Position numbers and translations under genes: made by a program. A stretch of 64,000 nucleotides of DNA from Planctomycetota bacterium (GTDB lineage Bacteria; Planctomycetota; SZUA-567; H5-PLA8): NCBI GenBank assembly GCA_027493525.1, contig JAOSKN010000001.1, positions 682,001 to 746,000 on the forward strand, written 5' to 3'. How positions within the stretch are numbered: position 1 is the first letter of the stretch; each line of letters starts with the position of its first letter. The notes beneath the pieces are model-generated. The model made no database searches, had not been told where the DNA came from, and saw only the letters and a list, made by a program, of their open reading frames with translations. Positions 8,316-18,664 of the stretch are shown in pieces.

Positions 8316-10319
8316 ATGTCCATCTTCAAACTCGGCCTGCTCGCGCTCCTCATCGCGGCCTGCGGCCTCTCGGCCCAGGAAGGCGTCTTCGCCGTCAGCG
8401 ACGTCTACAGCATCTACCCGGACGGCACGGTCGGCGAGCGCGCCGACGGCAAGTTCGGCGAGCTGGCTAAGAAGAACGGCCACTTCGACGCCGCCACCAA
8501 AACCGTGAAGCTCTACGGCGCGCGGAACGAGGAAGTCGCCGTGCAGCTCGTGATCCCGCGCGAAGGCCAGGGCTTCGGCGCGAAGGCCACGGCCTTCGGC
8601 GCGATCCCCGCCGAACGGGTCACGTTCAGCGCCATCGGCTACATGCAGACCAGCAAGGCCGCCAAGCCGGTCCATCCCGACGTTATCGTTCCGCTCGACG
8701 GCTCGGTGGCCGGGATCACCGCCATCGACGTGCCCCTGAAACTCAAGGGCCTCCCGGCCGTGAACAACAAGCTGGGCCTGCTGCTGATGGAGGTCTGGAT
8801 TCCAAAGGACGCCCCGGAAGGCGTGCAGAAGGGCGCGCTGAGCATCCTGCAGGGTGGGAACGAGATCGAGAAGCTGAACGTGGAAGTGACCGTCCTCGGC
8901 TTCGAGTTGCCCGACCGCCCGACCTACCGCATGGACTACCTGGCCTACGGCAGCCCGCTGGGGGCCTTCAAGCTCGACGCGACCCTCCCGGACGGCGGCG
9001 GCGCCGACTTCAAACTCTCCGAAGAGGCGCTGAAGGTCGAACAGCAGAGCTACGCCGTCACCCTGGACAACCGCGGGTTCCTGAACGTGCTGCCCTACAG
9101 TTCGCAGCGCGGGCATCCCCGCTACGCCTACCCCGTGCAGGGCAAGGGCGCCGACGCCAAGATCCTCTCCTACGAGGGCTTCGACCACCGCTACGGGCCG
9201 CTGCTGGAAGGCAAGGTCGGCAAGTACAAGATGCCCCCGGCCTGCTTCACCCTCGCCTTCAACATCAACTACCCGTACACCATGCAGGGCGAACCGAAGA
9301 AGCAGTTCGATTTCCGCCCCTACAAGACCAAGATCCCCGAAGGCCCCGGCAAGGACGCCGGCCTGAAGGTCTGGGAGGATTCCTGCCGCGCCATCGCGCA
9401 GCAGACCCTCGCGCACTTCGCCGAAAAGGGCTGGAAGAACGTCGCCTTCGAGATCTATCACAACCAGAAGGCCAACATCGAGCGCAACCTCTCGCCCTGG
9501 AAACTCGACGAACCGACCTCGGTCGCCGACTACAAGGGCCTGCGCTACCTCTTCAACGTCGCCAAATGGGGTTTCGAAGGCGCCGCCGACAAGGGCATCC
9601 AGGTCGTCACCCGCATCGACATCGGGCACTGGGAGTGCGACCGCTTCCACACGCCCGACGGCAAGCTCACCAAGTGCTACAAGGGCAAGGAATTCAACAC
9701 CGGCGACGCCGCCGGCCTGCTCAAGCCCGTCATCGACCGCTGGGTCTCGGGCATCGTGCACCTGGAGGCCGCCCACCACCACATCGCCGACTACAACACC
9801 GAGAAGGTCATGTTCGACGCCTACGGCACCGAGTTCCTCGGCGTCACCCACATGGGCGGGCCGGCCGGCGAGTGCTGGAAGCACGCCTACCTGGGCATCG
9901 AAGGGCGCGTCATCTACAAGGACGGCATGTGCGCCCCCGCCAACGTCGATACCGACTGCATCCTCTACAGCGGGCTGGAACTGGGTTTCACCGGCACCCT
10001 CGCCAGCCGCCGCGTGAAGATCTTCCGCAACTCCGTCAACGATTACGATTACCTGGTCCAGGGCCGCAAGAAGGACGCCTCGGCCGTCGAGGCCCTGCTC
10101 GAGAAGCTCATCAAGATCGGGCCGGCCTCCAACGAGAAGTACCGCAACGACTCGAACACCATCAGCGTCTACTTCACCAACAACGTCGAGGACTTCCTCC
10201 AGGCCAAGCTCAGCGCCGCCGCCATCGTCACGGGCAAGGATTACGGCGCGAAACTCGAGGGCTTCTCCAAGGCATACTCGCCCAACGGCGCGCAGGACCA
10301 CATCACCGGGTACGACTAA
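8316..10319 (+). CDS. Exported GH123/DUF4091-like glycoside hydrolase, probable lipoprotein
   Basis: 667 residues. The N-terminus is a signal peptide with a plausible lipobox (IAAC, Cys 17), so it is probably envelope-anchored; signal peptidase I cleavage after LSA is the alternative. A beta-sandwich N-domain (about 35-230) precedes a TIM-barrel-like region (about 240-560). Near the C-terminus, RRVKIFRNSVNDYDYL matches the closing motif of DUF4091/GH123-type catalytic domains (known GH123: beta-N-acetylgalactosaminidase with substrate-assisted catalysis). Substrate and activity are inferred only at family level. The start was set by AGGGGAG 6 bases upstream of the ATG; a longer reading frame upstream lacks a ribosome site. 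Confidence 0.82.
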   Translation: MSIFKLGLLALLIAACGLSAQEGVFAVSDVYSIYPDGTVGERADGKFGELAKKNGHFDAATKTVKLYGARNEEVAVQLVIPREGQGFGAKATAFGAIPAERVTFSAIGYMQTSKAAKPVHPDVIVPLDGSVAGITAIDVPLKLKGLPAVNNKLGLLLMEVWIPKDAPEGVQKGALSILQGGNEIEKLNVEVTVLGFELPDRPTYRMDYLAYGSPLGAFKLDATLPDGGGADFKLSEEALKVEQQSYAVTLDNRGFLNVLPYSSQRGHPRYAYPVQGKGADAKILSYEGFDHRYGPLLEGKVGKYKMPPACFTLAFNINYPYTMQGEPKKQFDFRPYKTKIPEGPGKDAGLKVWEDSCRAIAQQTLAHFAEKGWKNVAFEIYHNQKANIERNLSPWKLDEPTSVADYKGLRYLFNVAKWGFEGAADKGIQVVTRIDIGHWECDRFHTPDGKLTKCYKGKEFNTGDAAGLLKPVIDRWVSGIVHLEAAHHHIADYNTEKVMFDAYGTEFLGVTHMGGPAGECWKHAYLGIEGRVIYKDGMCAPANVDTDCILYSGLELGFTGTLASRRVKIFRNSVNDYDYLVQGRKKDASAVEALLEKLIKIGPASNEKYRNDSNTISVYFTNNVEDFLQAKLSAAAIVTGKDYGAKLEGFSKAYSPNGAQDHITGYD

Positions 10320-10609
10320 TCCTGCAACGCAAAAACGAAACCGCGGAGCACGCGAGGTGCGCGAAGGCAGGAAGGGGAAGGGAAAAGGTCAAGGAAGAGG
10401 GTCGCTGCCATAAGGACACGCTGGGGCTTCCTGTCCGTCATGATTTGAACCCGTATGAAGACTTCTTTGCGTTCTCCGCGTGCTTTGCGGTTCATGTAGC
10501 GTGGTCGTGCTAATCGCAAGGCGGAACCGGAGCGCCGATCCGCGCCAAGTTTGAAGATGCAGAATCGGCCGGCATGCGGTTGAATGGAGGCCCCTTGAGG
10601 GTCCTCCGC
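10320..10609. other. Intergenic region with long imperfect inverted repeat
   Basis: No gene seen. A segment near 10326-10365 (AACCGCGGAGCACGCGAG core) is imperfectly repeated in inverse at 10461-10497 (CTCCGCGTGCTTTGCGGTT core), enough to form a long stem. A GAGGG ribosome site lies at the end, before an ATG at 10610 that appears to be the true start of the next, frameshifted, gene. Confidence 0.5.
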
Positions 10610-10715
10610 ATGCCCGGCGAAGACGACGACCTCCAGCTCGTTCCGCACCAGCCCAGCCCAGCCCGCGAACCCGCGCCGGGGCCGGCGGCGCCCCAGCCGC
10701 ACCCCCCCGCCCGGG

Positions 10716-11420
10716 ATGGCGCCGGCCCCCGCGGCCAGCGCGCCCCCGCCTCGGCCGCGCGCCGAACGCAGCGAACCGCAGCCTTTTCACTTCTGGCTCC
10801 TGGGCGGCGGCGTCGCCGGGCTCCTCGGCAGCGCCGTCTGGCTGGCCATCGCGCACTTCACGGGCTTCTCGCTCGGCGTCTTCGTGATCGTGCTCGGCGC
10901 CCTGGTCGGCTCGGGCGTCCGCGCCGGCGCCAAGGGCAGTTACGGCTGGGGGCCCGGACTCCTCGCCGCCTGGCTCACCCTGCTCTTCGCACTTGGCACG
11001 CTCTACGTCATCGTCAACTGGGAGCTGCGCGAAATCGGCAAGCCCAAGGAGACCGGCGCGCCCATCGAGACCGTGATGATCCACCGCTTCGCCGAGGAAG
11101 TTCACGGGGAGCTGCTGGCCGACGGGCGCGGCGGGGACGTCCCCGAGAAGAACCTGATGAACGACAAGCTCGAGGACGATTTCTGGCCGTCCACCTGGCA
11201 GGAAGCCGAGAAGCGCTGGGACGCGCTCTCGCCCGAGGAACGGCAGGAGCGGATCGCCGAGTACAAGGCCGAACTCAAGCGCGACGAGGCCGAAACCGCC
11301 GAGGCCGCCAACGAGATGACCTGGTTCGCGCTCCTGCTCACCCTGCTCTTCAGCCCCCTTTTCGTGATCAGCATGCTGATCGGGGCCTACGGCGCCTTCA
11401 AGACCGGCTCGGGAAGCTGA
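10716..11420 (+). CDS. Three-helix membrane protein; 5' end probably frameshifted
   Basis: As read, 234 residues: a Pro/Ala-rich N-terminus, two hydrophobic helices close together (about 26-75) and a third (about 82-102), an acidic/charged soluble domain (about 110-200) with a coiled-coil-like EERQERIAEYKAELKRDE stretch, and a final C-terminal helix (LLLTLLFSPLFVISMLIGAYG). No recognised family. The ATG here has no ribosome site. A better start is the ATG at 10610 (after GAGGG), which opens a frame reading MPGEDDDLQLVPHQ. Removing one C from the seven-C run at 10702-10708 joins the two frames without a break. The intact gene is therefore probably 10610-11420, about 269 residues. Confidence 0.7.
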   Translation: MAPAPAASAPPPRPRAERSEPQPFHFWLLGGGVAGLLGSAVWLAIAHFTGFSLGVFVIVLGALVGSGVRAGAKGSYGWGPGLLAAWLTLLFALGTLYVIVNWELREIGKPKETGAPIETVMIHRFAEEVHGELLADGRGGDVPEKNLMNDKLEDDFWPSTWQEAEKRWDALSPEERQERIAEYKAELKRDEAETAEAANEMTWFALLLTLLFSPLFVISMLIGAYGAFKTGSGS

Positions 11421-11427
11421 CGGCCCT

Positions 11428-13203
11428 TCAACGCTCCTTCGGCGCTTCGATCGTCTGGTACTTCTCCGACGCGTAGAGGATCATGTTGGCTTCCGTCTGC
11501 CGCGCTTCGACCGCCTTGTCCGCCGGGTGGTCCTTCAGGTATTTCGCGTACAGGTCCACCGCCATGCTCAGGTCCAGGGCCGCGCGCTTCAGGACGCCCT
11601 CGCGGCCCCCGGCGGGCCGGCTGAGCTTGTAGTGCGCCATGCCCGACTCGTAGAGCAGGTCGGCGGCGAGCAGGTCGCGGGTTTCGTCAGGCGCCAGCTC
11701 GCGCGCGCGCTCCAGCGCCTTGAGCGCCAGGTCGATCTGCTTCCGCACGTGTCCGGCGTCCCCGATCCGCTGCGGGTCCGTTGCCGCCGCGACGTACTTC
11801 CGGCGCAGCGCGACGGCCTCGTCCAGGGTCTTCACGAAAGGCAGCCCCGAATCCAGCCGCTCGACGATCCGCGCGATGCGCATGCGCGCCTCCGGATCCT
11901 CCGGCGGCGGCAGCGCCTTGAGCGGAGCCAGCGCGTCGGCCCCCAGCGCCAGCAGTTCGTCCTCGGCCTCCTGCCGCGCGCGGAAATCCTCGTCGCCGAG
12001 GCAGGGCGCGAGTTCCCCCACGCGCCGCTTGACGCAGCACGCGATCGCCCCCTCGACGTCCACTTGTTCGGCTTCGCCGAAGTCGAACGGGAAGGCGGGG
12101 ACCTTCTCGGGGCGGCCTTCGAGCAGCCAGATCGCCTGCACCGCATGCGCCTGGATCGTCCCGCTGGTCGGATACCCGCGCGCGTACTTGCGGGCCAGGA
12201 TCGGCGCGGCCTCGCGCAGCTTCAACTTCACCGCCGCCACCATCATGCGCAGGTGGTCGAGCGGATACGGATCGGCGCTCCCGGGAGGATGCTCGGAACG
12301 GATCATCTGGGCAGGCGACCGCTCCAAAACGTTCAGCACCACCGGCGCCGCCGCCGGCCCGGCCTCGGCCACGGCTTGCAGCAGCGCGTCGAAGCGCCGC
12401 GCGCGCGCGGCGTGCTCCGCCTCTTCGCCGTCCGTTACCGGCCCCGCGCGTTCCCAGGACTGGAAGGCCCGCAGCGCCTCGTAGGCGCGCGCGAACCCGG
12501 CCCGCGCCTCGGCGGCCCGCGCCGCGCCGTGCCGCGCAACCAGCGCGTCGCCCAGCCGCGTCGAAGGCGGCGCGGACGGCTGCGGCGTCTCGGGATGCAG
12601 CTTCAACCCCAGGCTCCAGATCGTCGGCTGCTCCTCGGCCTCGCGCTCCCAGAGCGCCCGCCAGAACGCGAGGTCCTGCGGCGCGTAGGCCGCCGGAAGC
12701 CGCGCGGCCAGCGCGAAGGCGTCCTTCAAGCGCTGCACCGCGCGGTCCTGCTCGGCGTCGCCCTGCGATGTAAACGCCTCGACGGCCTTGCGCGCGGCCT
12801 CGCCCCCGGCCAGCAGCGCCGCGAACGCCGCGCGCCGGACCTCGAAGTCCTCCGCTTTCAGCTTCGCCAGCAGTTCCGTCGCGGGAATCCGCGCCTCCTC
12901 CCCGCCGGCCGGCGTCCCCGTCCCGTCGGGCCGCATCGCGCCGGCGCCGGTCAGGTTCAGCGAGAAGGCGAAGACGGCCGCCGCCGCCGCCGCGATAAGC
13001 CCGCCGACGAACCAGTCCAGCCCGTGCCGCGGCCGCGGCGCCGCCGCGCCGGAAGCCCGGTGCGCTGGCCGGGCGATGTCCGCCTGGACGCGCGCGAAGA
13101 CCCGCGCCCGCGCCTCGTCCGGCAGCCCTTCGCCCCCGGCTTCCACCAGCCGCTCGTAGGGTTCGCCCGGCGGAGTCTCTTCAAGTTCGCGCTCGTGTGT
13201 CAT
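11428..13203 (-). CDS. Single-pass membrane protein, likely ECF-sigma partner with HEAT-like ectodomain
   Basis: 591 residues. A short cytoplasmic N-terminus (acidic, DEARARVFARVQ), one hydrophobic helix at about 62-82, then a large Ala/Leu/Arg-rich helical domain with HEAT/TPR-like periodicity (for example LLAKLKAEDFEVRRAAFAAL and LKALERARELAPDETRDLLA). The topology of small cytoplasmic head, one membrane helix and large outer domain is that of anti-sigma factors. It starts 43 bases after the stop of an ECF sigma gene and is read with it. I saw no zinc-binding ZAS motif (HxxxCxxC), so anti-sigma function is inferred from context only. Convergent with the 10716 gene (8-base gap). Confidence 0.72.
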   Translation of the reverse strand: MTHERELEETPPGEPYERLVEAGGEGLPDEARARVFARVQADIARPAHRASGAAAPRPRHGLDWFVGGLIAAAAAAVFAFSLNLTGAGAMRPDGTGTPAGGEEARIPATELLAKLKAEDFEVRRAAFAALLAGGEAARKAVEAFTSQGDAEQDRAVQRLKDAFALAARLPAAYAPQDLAFWRALWEREAEEQPTIWSLGLKLHPETPQPSAPPSTRLGDALVARHGAARAAEARAGFARAYEALRAFQSWERAGPVTDGEEAEHAARARRFDALLQAVAEAGPAAAPVVLNVLERSPAQMIRSEHPPGSADPYPLDHLRMMVAAVKLKLREAAPILARKYARGYPTSGTIQAHAVQAIWLLEGRPEKVPAFPFDFGEAEQVDVEGAIACCVKRRVGELAPCLGDEDFRARQEAEDELLALGADALAPLKALPPPEDPEARMRIARIVERLDSGLPFVKTLDEAVALRRKYVAAATDPQRIGDAGHVRKQIDLALKALERARELAPDETRDLLAADLLYESGMAHYKLSRPAGGREGVLKRAALDLSMAVDLYAKYLKDHPADKAVEARQTEANMILYASEKYQTIEAPKER

Positions 13204-13245
13204 GTTCGTTTCCCGATCGCCGCTTCCCGATTTCCCGAAGACCCT

Positions 13246-13908
13246 TCAGCGCACGTTCACCGCCCGCTTCCGGAACGCCGCCCGGAACGCCGCTTTGGCC
13301 CGGTACAGCAGCGCGGCGGCGGCCTCCGGCGAAATTCCCAGCCGCGCGGCGAGCTGCGCGCGGCCCATGCCGTCCTGGAACTTCGCGCGCAGGATCTCCT
13401 GATGCTTCAACGGCAGCTCCGCAAGGACCTGGTCCACCAGCGCCCCGAGCTGCTCGCGGTCCTCGCGCTCGGCGAGCCGCTCCAGCACGCTCCCCGCCGG
13501 CTCCCCTTCACTCCGCACGCGGCCCAGGACCTCCGAACGCGCCGCGGGGCTCAGCGCGTCGAAACTCAGCACCCGCAGCTCCCGCCCGCGCCGCCGCGCG
13601 CGGTCGGTCAGCGCGTTGCGGGCGACGGTGAAGAGCCAGCCTTCCAGCGCGGCGGGGTCGCGGACGTTCGCCAGCCCGCGCAGTACCCGCACGAAGGCCT
13701 CGCCCAGGACCTCTTCGGCCTCCTCGGGCGTGAGCCAGCGCGCCCAGGCGCGCAGCGCCCGGTACAACGGGTCGGCGTAGCGCCGGTAGAGCCGCTCCTG
13801 CGCGGCGGGGTCGCCGGCGCGCAGCAGGAGCCACTCCGGCTCGGGCAAGCCCCCGTCGTCCGCGCCGGCCTGGGCCCCCGGCGGGGCTTCATGCACCATG
13901 GTGCTCAT
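13246..13908 (-). CDS. ECF-type RNA polymerase sigma factor
   Basis: 220 residues from the chosen ATG. Region 2 lies at about 25-95 (core-binding [14 protein letters not shown] and DNA-melting [19 protein letters not shown]). Region 4 lies at about 145-205 with the helix-turn-helix [19 protein letters not shown] then [20 protein letters not shown]. No region 1 or 3, as expected for group 4. It directs transcription of a stress or envelope regulon that cannot be read here; the membrane protein 43 bases downstream is its probable sensor or anti-sigma. An upstream in-frame ATG at 13968 would add 20 unlikely residues. Divergent from the ABC ATPase gene. Confidence 0.9.
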   Translation of the reverse strand: MSTMVHEAPPGAQAGADDGGLPEPEWLLLRAGDPAAQERLYRRYADPLYRALRAWARWLTPEEAEEVLGEAFVRVLRGLANVRDPAALEGWLFTVARNALTDRARRRGRELRVLSFDALSPAARSEVLGRVRSEGEPAGSVLERLAEREDREQLGALVDQVLAELPLKHQEILRAKFQDGMGRAQLAARLGISPEAAAALLYRAKAAFRAAFRKRAVNVR

Positions 13909-14039
13909 TCCATAACCCAGGGGCGACGATTGCGCACCGGCATGACGGGGATTCCGGAAAAACCGCACCTTGCCCGCGTCTTGACACCCGTAGGGTCATG
14001 ACAAGAATGGGGTTCCTATTCACCAACCGAGGCTCCCCC

Positions 14040-15185
<1,146 letters not shown>

Positions 15186-15204
15186 GCGCCGGTCCGGCCT
15201 CCAC

Positions 15205-15232
15205 TTGACTTTTCCCCCCGCTCCCGTATCTT
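15205..15232 (+). promoter_or_regulatory. Sigma-70-like promoter upstream of cimA
   Basis: TTGACT at 15205-15210 and TATCTT at 15227-15232 are separated by 16 bases, a near-consensus housekeeping promoter. It leaves a leader of roughly 225 bases before the cimA start. The leader holds a possible 25-codon peptide (15264-15341) and a 7-bp stem CCCTGCC/GGCAGGG (15295-15324). Confidence 0.5.
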
Positions 15233-15263
15233 CGCCGCCTTGTCGCACGGAGCACCCCGCATC

Positions 15264-15341
15264 ATGACGTATGCGCCCGCTCGAGGAGGATTCGCCCTGC
15301 CCGCGTGTGGTTCCCGCGGCAGGGCCGCCATTATCCGCTGA
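15264..15341 (+). CDS. Possible leader peptide before cimA
   Basis: A 25-codon open frame begins with ATG about 11 bases after a GGAG and ends with Ala-Ala-Ile-Ile-Arg and TGA. Two adjacent Ile codons upstream of an isoleucine-pathway gene are what a transcription-attenuation leader would show. However, only two are present and I found no U-tract terminator downstream. It may be chance. Confidence 0.25.
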   Translation: MTYAPARGGFALPACGSRGRAAIIR

Positions 15342-15465
15342 CCCGCCCCGTGGGCCGGCCGCCTTCCGCGCCGTCTCCCAGCCAGACCGTTCACGCGCCT
15401 TGACGCACTCGATGGGTATGCCGTGTCGACGTTGAACCGCTGTGGCTCGCACAAAGGATGCTACG

Positions 15466-17091
15466 ATGAGTTCCGAACCGCAGGCTCCGCACTACGCCAA
15501 ACCCGCCGCCCTAGGCGTCCGCGTCGAGATCTTCGACACCACGCTCCGCGACGGAACACAGTCCGAGCACGTCGCCTACTCCCTCGAGGACAAGCTCGAC
15601 ATCGCCCGCCAGCTCGACGAGCTCGGCGTGGACTTCATCGAGGGCGGCTGGCCGGGCAGCAACCCCAAGGACATGGGCTTCTTCGACCGCGCCCGCGAGG
15701 AGACCTGGAAGCACGCGAAGATCACCGCCTTCGGCTCCACGCGGCACGCCAAGAACGCCCCCGAGAAGGACCCCAACCTGAAGGCGCTGGTCGATTCCCG
15801 CGCGCCCGCGCTGATCATCTTCGGCAAGAGCTGGGACTACCACGTCACCGGCGCGCTCCGCGTCTCCCTCGACGACAACCTCGAGATGATCCGCACCTCC
15901 GTGAATTACCTGAAGGACCGCTGCGAAGTGATGCTCTACGACGCCGAGCACTTCTTCGACGGCTACAAGTACAACCCCGACTATGCGCTGCGCACCCTGG
16001 AGGCCGCGCTCAAGGGCGGCGCGAAGCGTCTGGTCCTCTGCGACACCAACGGCGGCACCCTGCCGGACGAACTGGCGCGCATCGTGGAGGCCGTCCGCGC
16101 GCGTTTCGACGGCGCCCCGCTGGGCATCCACCCGCACAACGACGCCGGCGTCGCCGTCGCCAACGCCCTGGCCGCCGTGCGGGCCGGCTGCACCCACGTT
16201 CAGGGCACCATGAACGGCTTCGGCGAGCGCTGCGGCAACGTCGACCTGCTCCCCGTCATCGCCAACCTGCAGCTCAAGCTCGGCTACGACTGCCTGCACG
16301 GCGAGCCTTCGCTGCGCCGGCTCACGCCGGTCAGCCGCTTCGTCTACGAAGTCGGAAACCTCCCCCTGCGCGACAACCAGCCCTTCGTCGGCAAGAGCGC
16401 CTTCGCGCACAAGGGCGGCATCCACGTCAGCGCCGTCAACCGCGCCCCTGCCACCTACGAGCACGTCGATCCGGCCAGCGTCGGGAACGAGCGCCGCGTC
16501 CTGATCAGCGAACTCTCCGGCCGCAGCAACCTCGTCGCCGCCCTGGGCGACCGCTTCGGGCTCAAGGACGACCCCGAGGCCCAGAAGAAGGTCATCCAGC
16601 GCCTCATGGAACTGGAGAACGAGGGCTACGTCTTCGAGGCCGCCGACGCCAGCTTCGAGCTCCTCGTGCGCAAGATCCTCGACAAGCACGAGTCGTTCTT
16701 CAAGCTGCACGGCTTCCGCGTCATCACCGACCTCGACGACAAGGGCCACGAAGTCACCGAGGCCACGGTCAAGATCGAGGTCAACGGCGAGATCGCGCAC
16801 ACCGCCTGCGACGGCAACGGGCCCGTCAACGCCCTCGACGGCGCGATCCGCAAGGCCCTCTACCGCTTCTACCCCGAGCTGCAGGCCGTGCACCTGATGG
16901 ACTACAAGGTCCGCGTGGTGAACTCCAAGGCCGCCACCGCCGCCAAGGTTCTCGTCAGCATCGTCAGCTCCGACGGCCGAGACCGCTGGACCACCGTGGG
17001 CGTGAGCGAGAACATCATCGAGGCCTCCTGGCGCGCGCTCGCCGACAGCGTGGAGTTCAAGCTCCACCGGCACCGCGAGGCCCGCAGGTAG
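15466..17091 (+). CDS. cimA: (R)-citramalate synthase
   Basis: Condenses pyruvate and acetyl-CoA to citramalate, opening the threonine-independent route to isoleucine. 541 residues. The HMGL-like TIM barrel (about 20-300) has FDTTLRDGTQSE with the catalytic Arg and metal-binding Asp, GIHPHNDAGVAVAN with metal-binding His residues, and GFGERCGN. The C-terminal LeuA-type allosteric domain (about 400-530) includes GPVNALDGAIRKAL. Length, the VDFIEGGWPGSNPKD stretch and FGSTRH match citramalate synthase (TIGR00977 type) and not 2-isopropylmalate synthase. The start ATG has AAGGATG 5 bases upstream. No other branched-chain genes are adjacent. A GC-rich hairpin follows the stop. Confidence 0.94.
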   Translation: MSSEPQAPHYAKPAALGVRVEIFDTTLRDGTQSEHVAYSLEDKLDIARQLDELGVDFIEGGWPGSNPKDMGFFDRAREETWKHAKITAFGSTRHAKNAPEKDPNLKALVDSRAPALIIFGKSWDYHVTGALRVSLDDNLEMIRTSVNYLKDRCEVMLYDAEHFFDGYKYNPDYALRTLEAALKGGAKRLVLCDTNGGTLPDELARIVEAVRARFDGAPLGIHPHNDAGVAVANALAAVRAGCTHVQGTMNGFGERCGNVDLLPVIANLQLKLGYDCLHGEPSLRRLTPVSRFVYEVGNLPLRDNQPFVGKSAFAHKGGIHVSAVNRAPATYEHVDPASVGNERRVLISELSGRSNLVAALGDRFGLKDDPEAQKKVIQRLMELENEGYVFEAADASFELLVRKILDKHESFFKLHGFRVITDLDDKGHEVTEATVKIEVNGEIAHTACDGNGPVNALDGAIRKALYRFYPELQAVHLMDYKVRVVNSKAATAAKVLVSIVSSDGRDRWTTVGVSENIIEASWRALADSVEFKLHRHREARR

Positions 17092-17105
17092 CCGGCTCGC
17101 GCGCC

Positions 17106-17145
17106 GGCCCGCCCCGCGCCCGCTCGGGCCGGGGCGGGGCGGGCC
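17106..17145 (+). terminator. GC-rich hairpin after cimA
   Basis: Perfect 11-bp stem: GGCCCGCCCCG at 17106-17116 pairs with CGGGGCGGGCC at 17135-17145 around an 18-base loop, 15 bases after the cimA stop. No U-tract follows, so it is either an imperfect intrinsic terminator or an mRNA-stabilising stem. Confidence 0.5.
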
Positions 17146-17266
17146 GAACCCCTGCCGCCCGCGACCTTTATCGCCCCGCCCGCGTATTTTCGATTGAAGC
17201 CGGCGCCGCGCGCCGCTAAGAATCATGGTGCAGGGACGTTCCGCACCCAGGGTGAGCGCGAGGTCT

Positions 17267-17968
17267 ATGAAATCCATCATTCAGCAGTTGAGGATCCTCA
17301 ACGACGTCGACCTGAAGCTCCGCACCGTCCGCAAGGACCTGGAACGGATCCCGAAGGAAATCAAGGACAAGGAAGAGGAACCCCGGCTCGTCGGGGAACA
17401 GATCGAGCGGCGCAAGGCCGAGGTCGTGCGCCTGCAGGGCGAGATCGAATCCCTCGACGAGGAACTCAAGCTCGGCGAGACCGCCCTCAAGCGCTACTCC
17501 AGCCAGATGAGCATCCTACGCACCCCCAAGGAGTTCGAATCCGTCAAGCGCAGCATCGACGCCCAGAAGCAGAACAACAAGCAGACCGAGGCCAAGACCC
17601 TCGAACTGATGGGCGCCGCCGACGCGCTCCAGAAGGAAATCGGCGAACTCGAAACGCGCCTGAAGGAACTCAACGCCGCCCTGGACCTCGACCGCCAGGC
17701 CGCCGAAAAGGACCTCGGGGAACTCCGCGCCGACAACGCGACCCTCGGCGCCCAGCGCGCCACGCTCGCGCGCGAAATCCCCGGCAAGGAACTTGGCATC
17801 TACGACCGCATCGTCGTCAGCCGCGGCGACGCCATCGCCAACGTCAAGAAGGGCGGCATCTGCTCGGCCTGTTATATGGGACTTCCTCCTCAGACCCACA
17901 ACCTCGCCCTGCTCGCCAAGGAGTTGGTGACCTGTCCCAGTTGCGGTCGCATCCTGACCGCGGAGTGA
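17267..17968 (+). CDS. Coiled-coil protein with C-terminal C4 zinc ribbon
   Basis: 233 residues: a long helical hairpin with heptad pattern (about 5-185; LRTVRKDLERIPKEIKDKE and RRKAEVVRLQGEIESLDEEL), then a treble-clef-like zinc ribbon with CSACYMGL and CPSCGRIL as the two knuckles. This is the layout of the CT398/HP0958-like family, whose members bind flagellar RpoN or RNA in some bacteria; the role here is unknown. The start was set to MKSIIQQLRILNDVDLKLR, which matches the family, with GCGAGG upstream. The next gene begins within or just after its stop codon, so the two are coupled. Confidence 0.85.
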   Translation: MKSIIQQLRILNDVDLKLRTVRKDLERIPKEIKDKEEEPRLVGEQIERRKAEVVRLQGEIESLDEELKLGETALKRYSSQMSILRTPKEFESVKRSIDAQKQNNKQTEAKTLELMGAADALQKEIGELETRLKELNAALDLDRQAAEKDLGELRADNATLGAQRATLAREIPGKELGIYDRIVVSRGDAIANVKKGGICSACYMGLPPQTHNLALLAKELVTCPSCGRILTAE

Positions 17969-17973
17969 ACGAC

Positions 17974-18654
17974 GTGTCGGACCCGCTCGAGGATACCGAG
18001 GACGAAGGCGCCGGGGCGCCCGTCCCCTTCGAGGGCCCCCTGCACCTGCAAGGCTACCTCGCCCCTTGCGAGGAGAAACTCGCGGGCGTCGTCCGGCAAG
18101 CCGTCGCCCATCCCCTCTCCGTCGTCCGCAAGCTCATCTGCCCCGACCGGCCCAGCAGCTACCTGCGCTACCTCGATGAGGCCGAACGCACCGGCGACCC
18201 CCAGCAAAAGCGCATCTCCTCCAAGCGCCGCGCGCTCCTCAAGCAGCACATGGCCGAACGCATCAGCAGGCAAAGCTCCGAACGCCTCACCCCCCTGCCC
18301 CGCAAGCGCGAGCAGCTCGAAGCCGAAGAAAAAGCCGCCGACGCCGGCGGCGCCCTCTTCCTCGTCGAGACCAACGAGGAAGACGGCGTCGTCCGCGCCT
18401 TCTCCCGAAAAACCGGCAAGATGATCCTGCTCTACGACCGCACCCTCTACTGGGGCATGCCCCGCAAAGGCGAGAAAGCCCCCGAGACCTGGCCCTACCG
18501 CAGCAGTTGCGGCGGGCACACCTTCGAAGTCGCCATCGCCTTCGACTACGGCGAAGACGCCCTCGACGAAAACGACATGCACTTCGTCACCATCGCCGTC
18601 CGCTGCGTCGCCACCGGCGAGATCCACGTCATCCTCGACGAAGAAGCCTTCTGA
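17974..18654 (+). CDS. Uncharacterised soluble protein, cotranscribed with the zinc-ribbon gene
   Basis: 226 residues from a GTG start with CGGAG 8 bases upstream; another in-frame GTG at 17965 overlaps the previous stop. An acidic N-terminus (DPLEDTEDEGAG), a basic helical middle (about 60-115), then a beta-rich C-terminal half with aromatic residues and SCGGHTFEVAIAFDYGED. No signal peptide, membrane helix or known motif. Because it shares an operon with an RNA/sigma-linked coiled-coil family, a nucleic-acid-related role is possible, but nothing in the sequence proves it. Confidence 0.68.
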   Translation: MSDPLEDTEDEGAGAPVPFEGPLHLQGYLAPCEEKLAGVVRQAVAHPLSVVRKLICPDRPSSYLRYLDEAERTGDPQQKRISSKRRALLKQHMAERISRQSSERLTPLPRKREQLEAEEKAADAGGALFLVETNEEDGVVRAFSRKTGKMILLYDRTLYWGMPRKGEKAPETWPYRSSCGGHTFEVAIAFDYGEDALDENDMHFVTIAVRCVATGEIHVILDEEAF

Positions 18655-18664
18655 CCCCGCCCCT

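Noticed and set aside
10435..10460. tRNA T-arm-like sequence (GATTTGAACCCG)
   Set aside because: No matching acceptor stem, D-arm or anticodon stem around it.
15186..15465. Known riboswitch or T-box before cimA
   Set aside because: No T-box sequence or recognisable riboswitch core was seen; only a small stem and a possible peptide.
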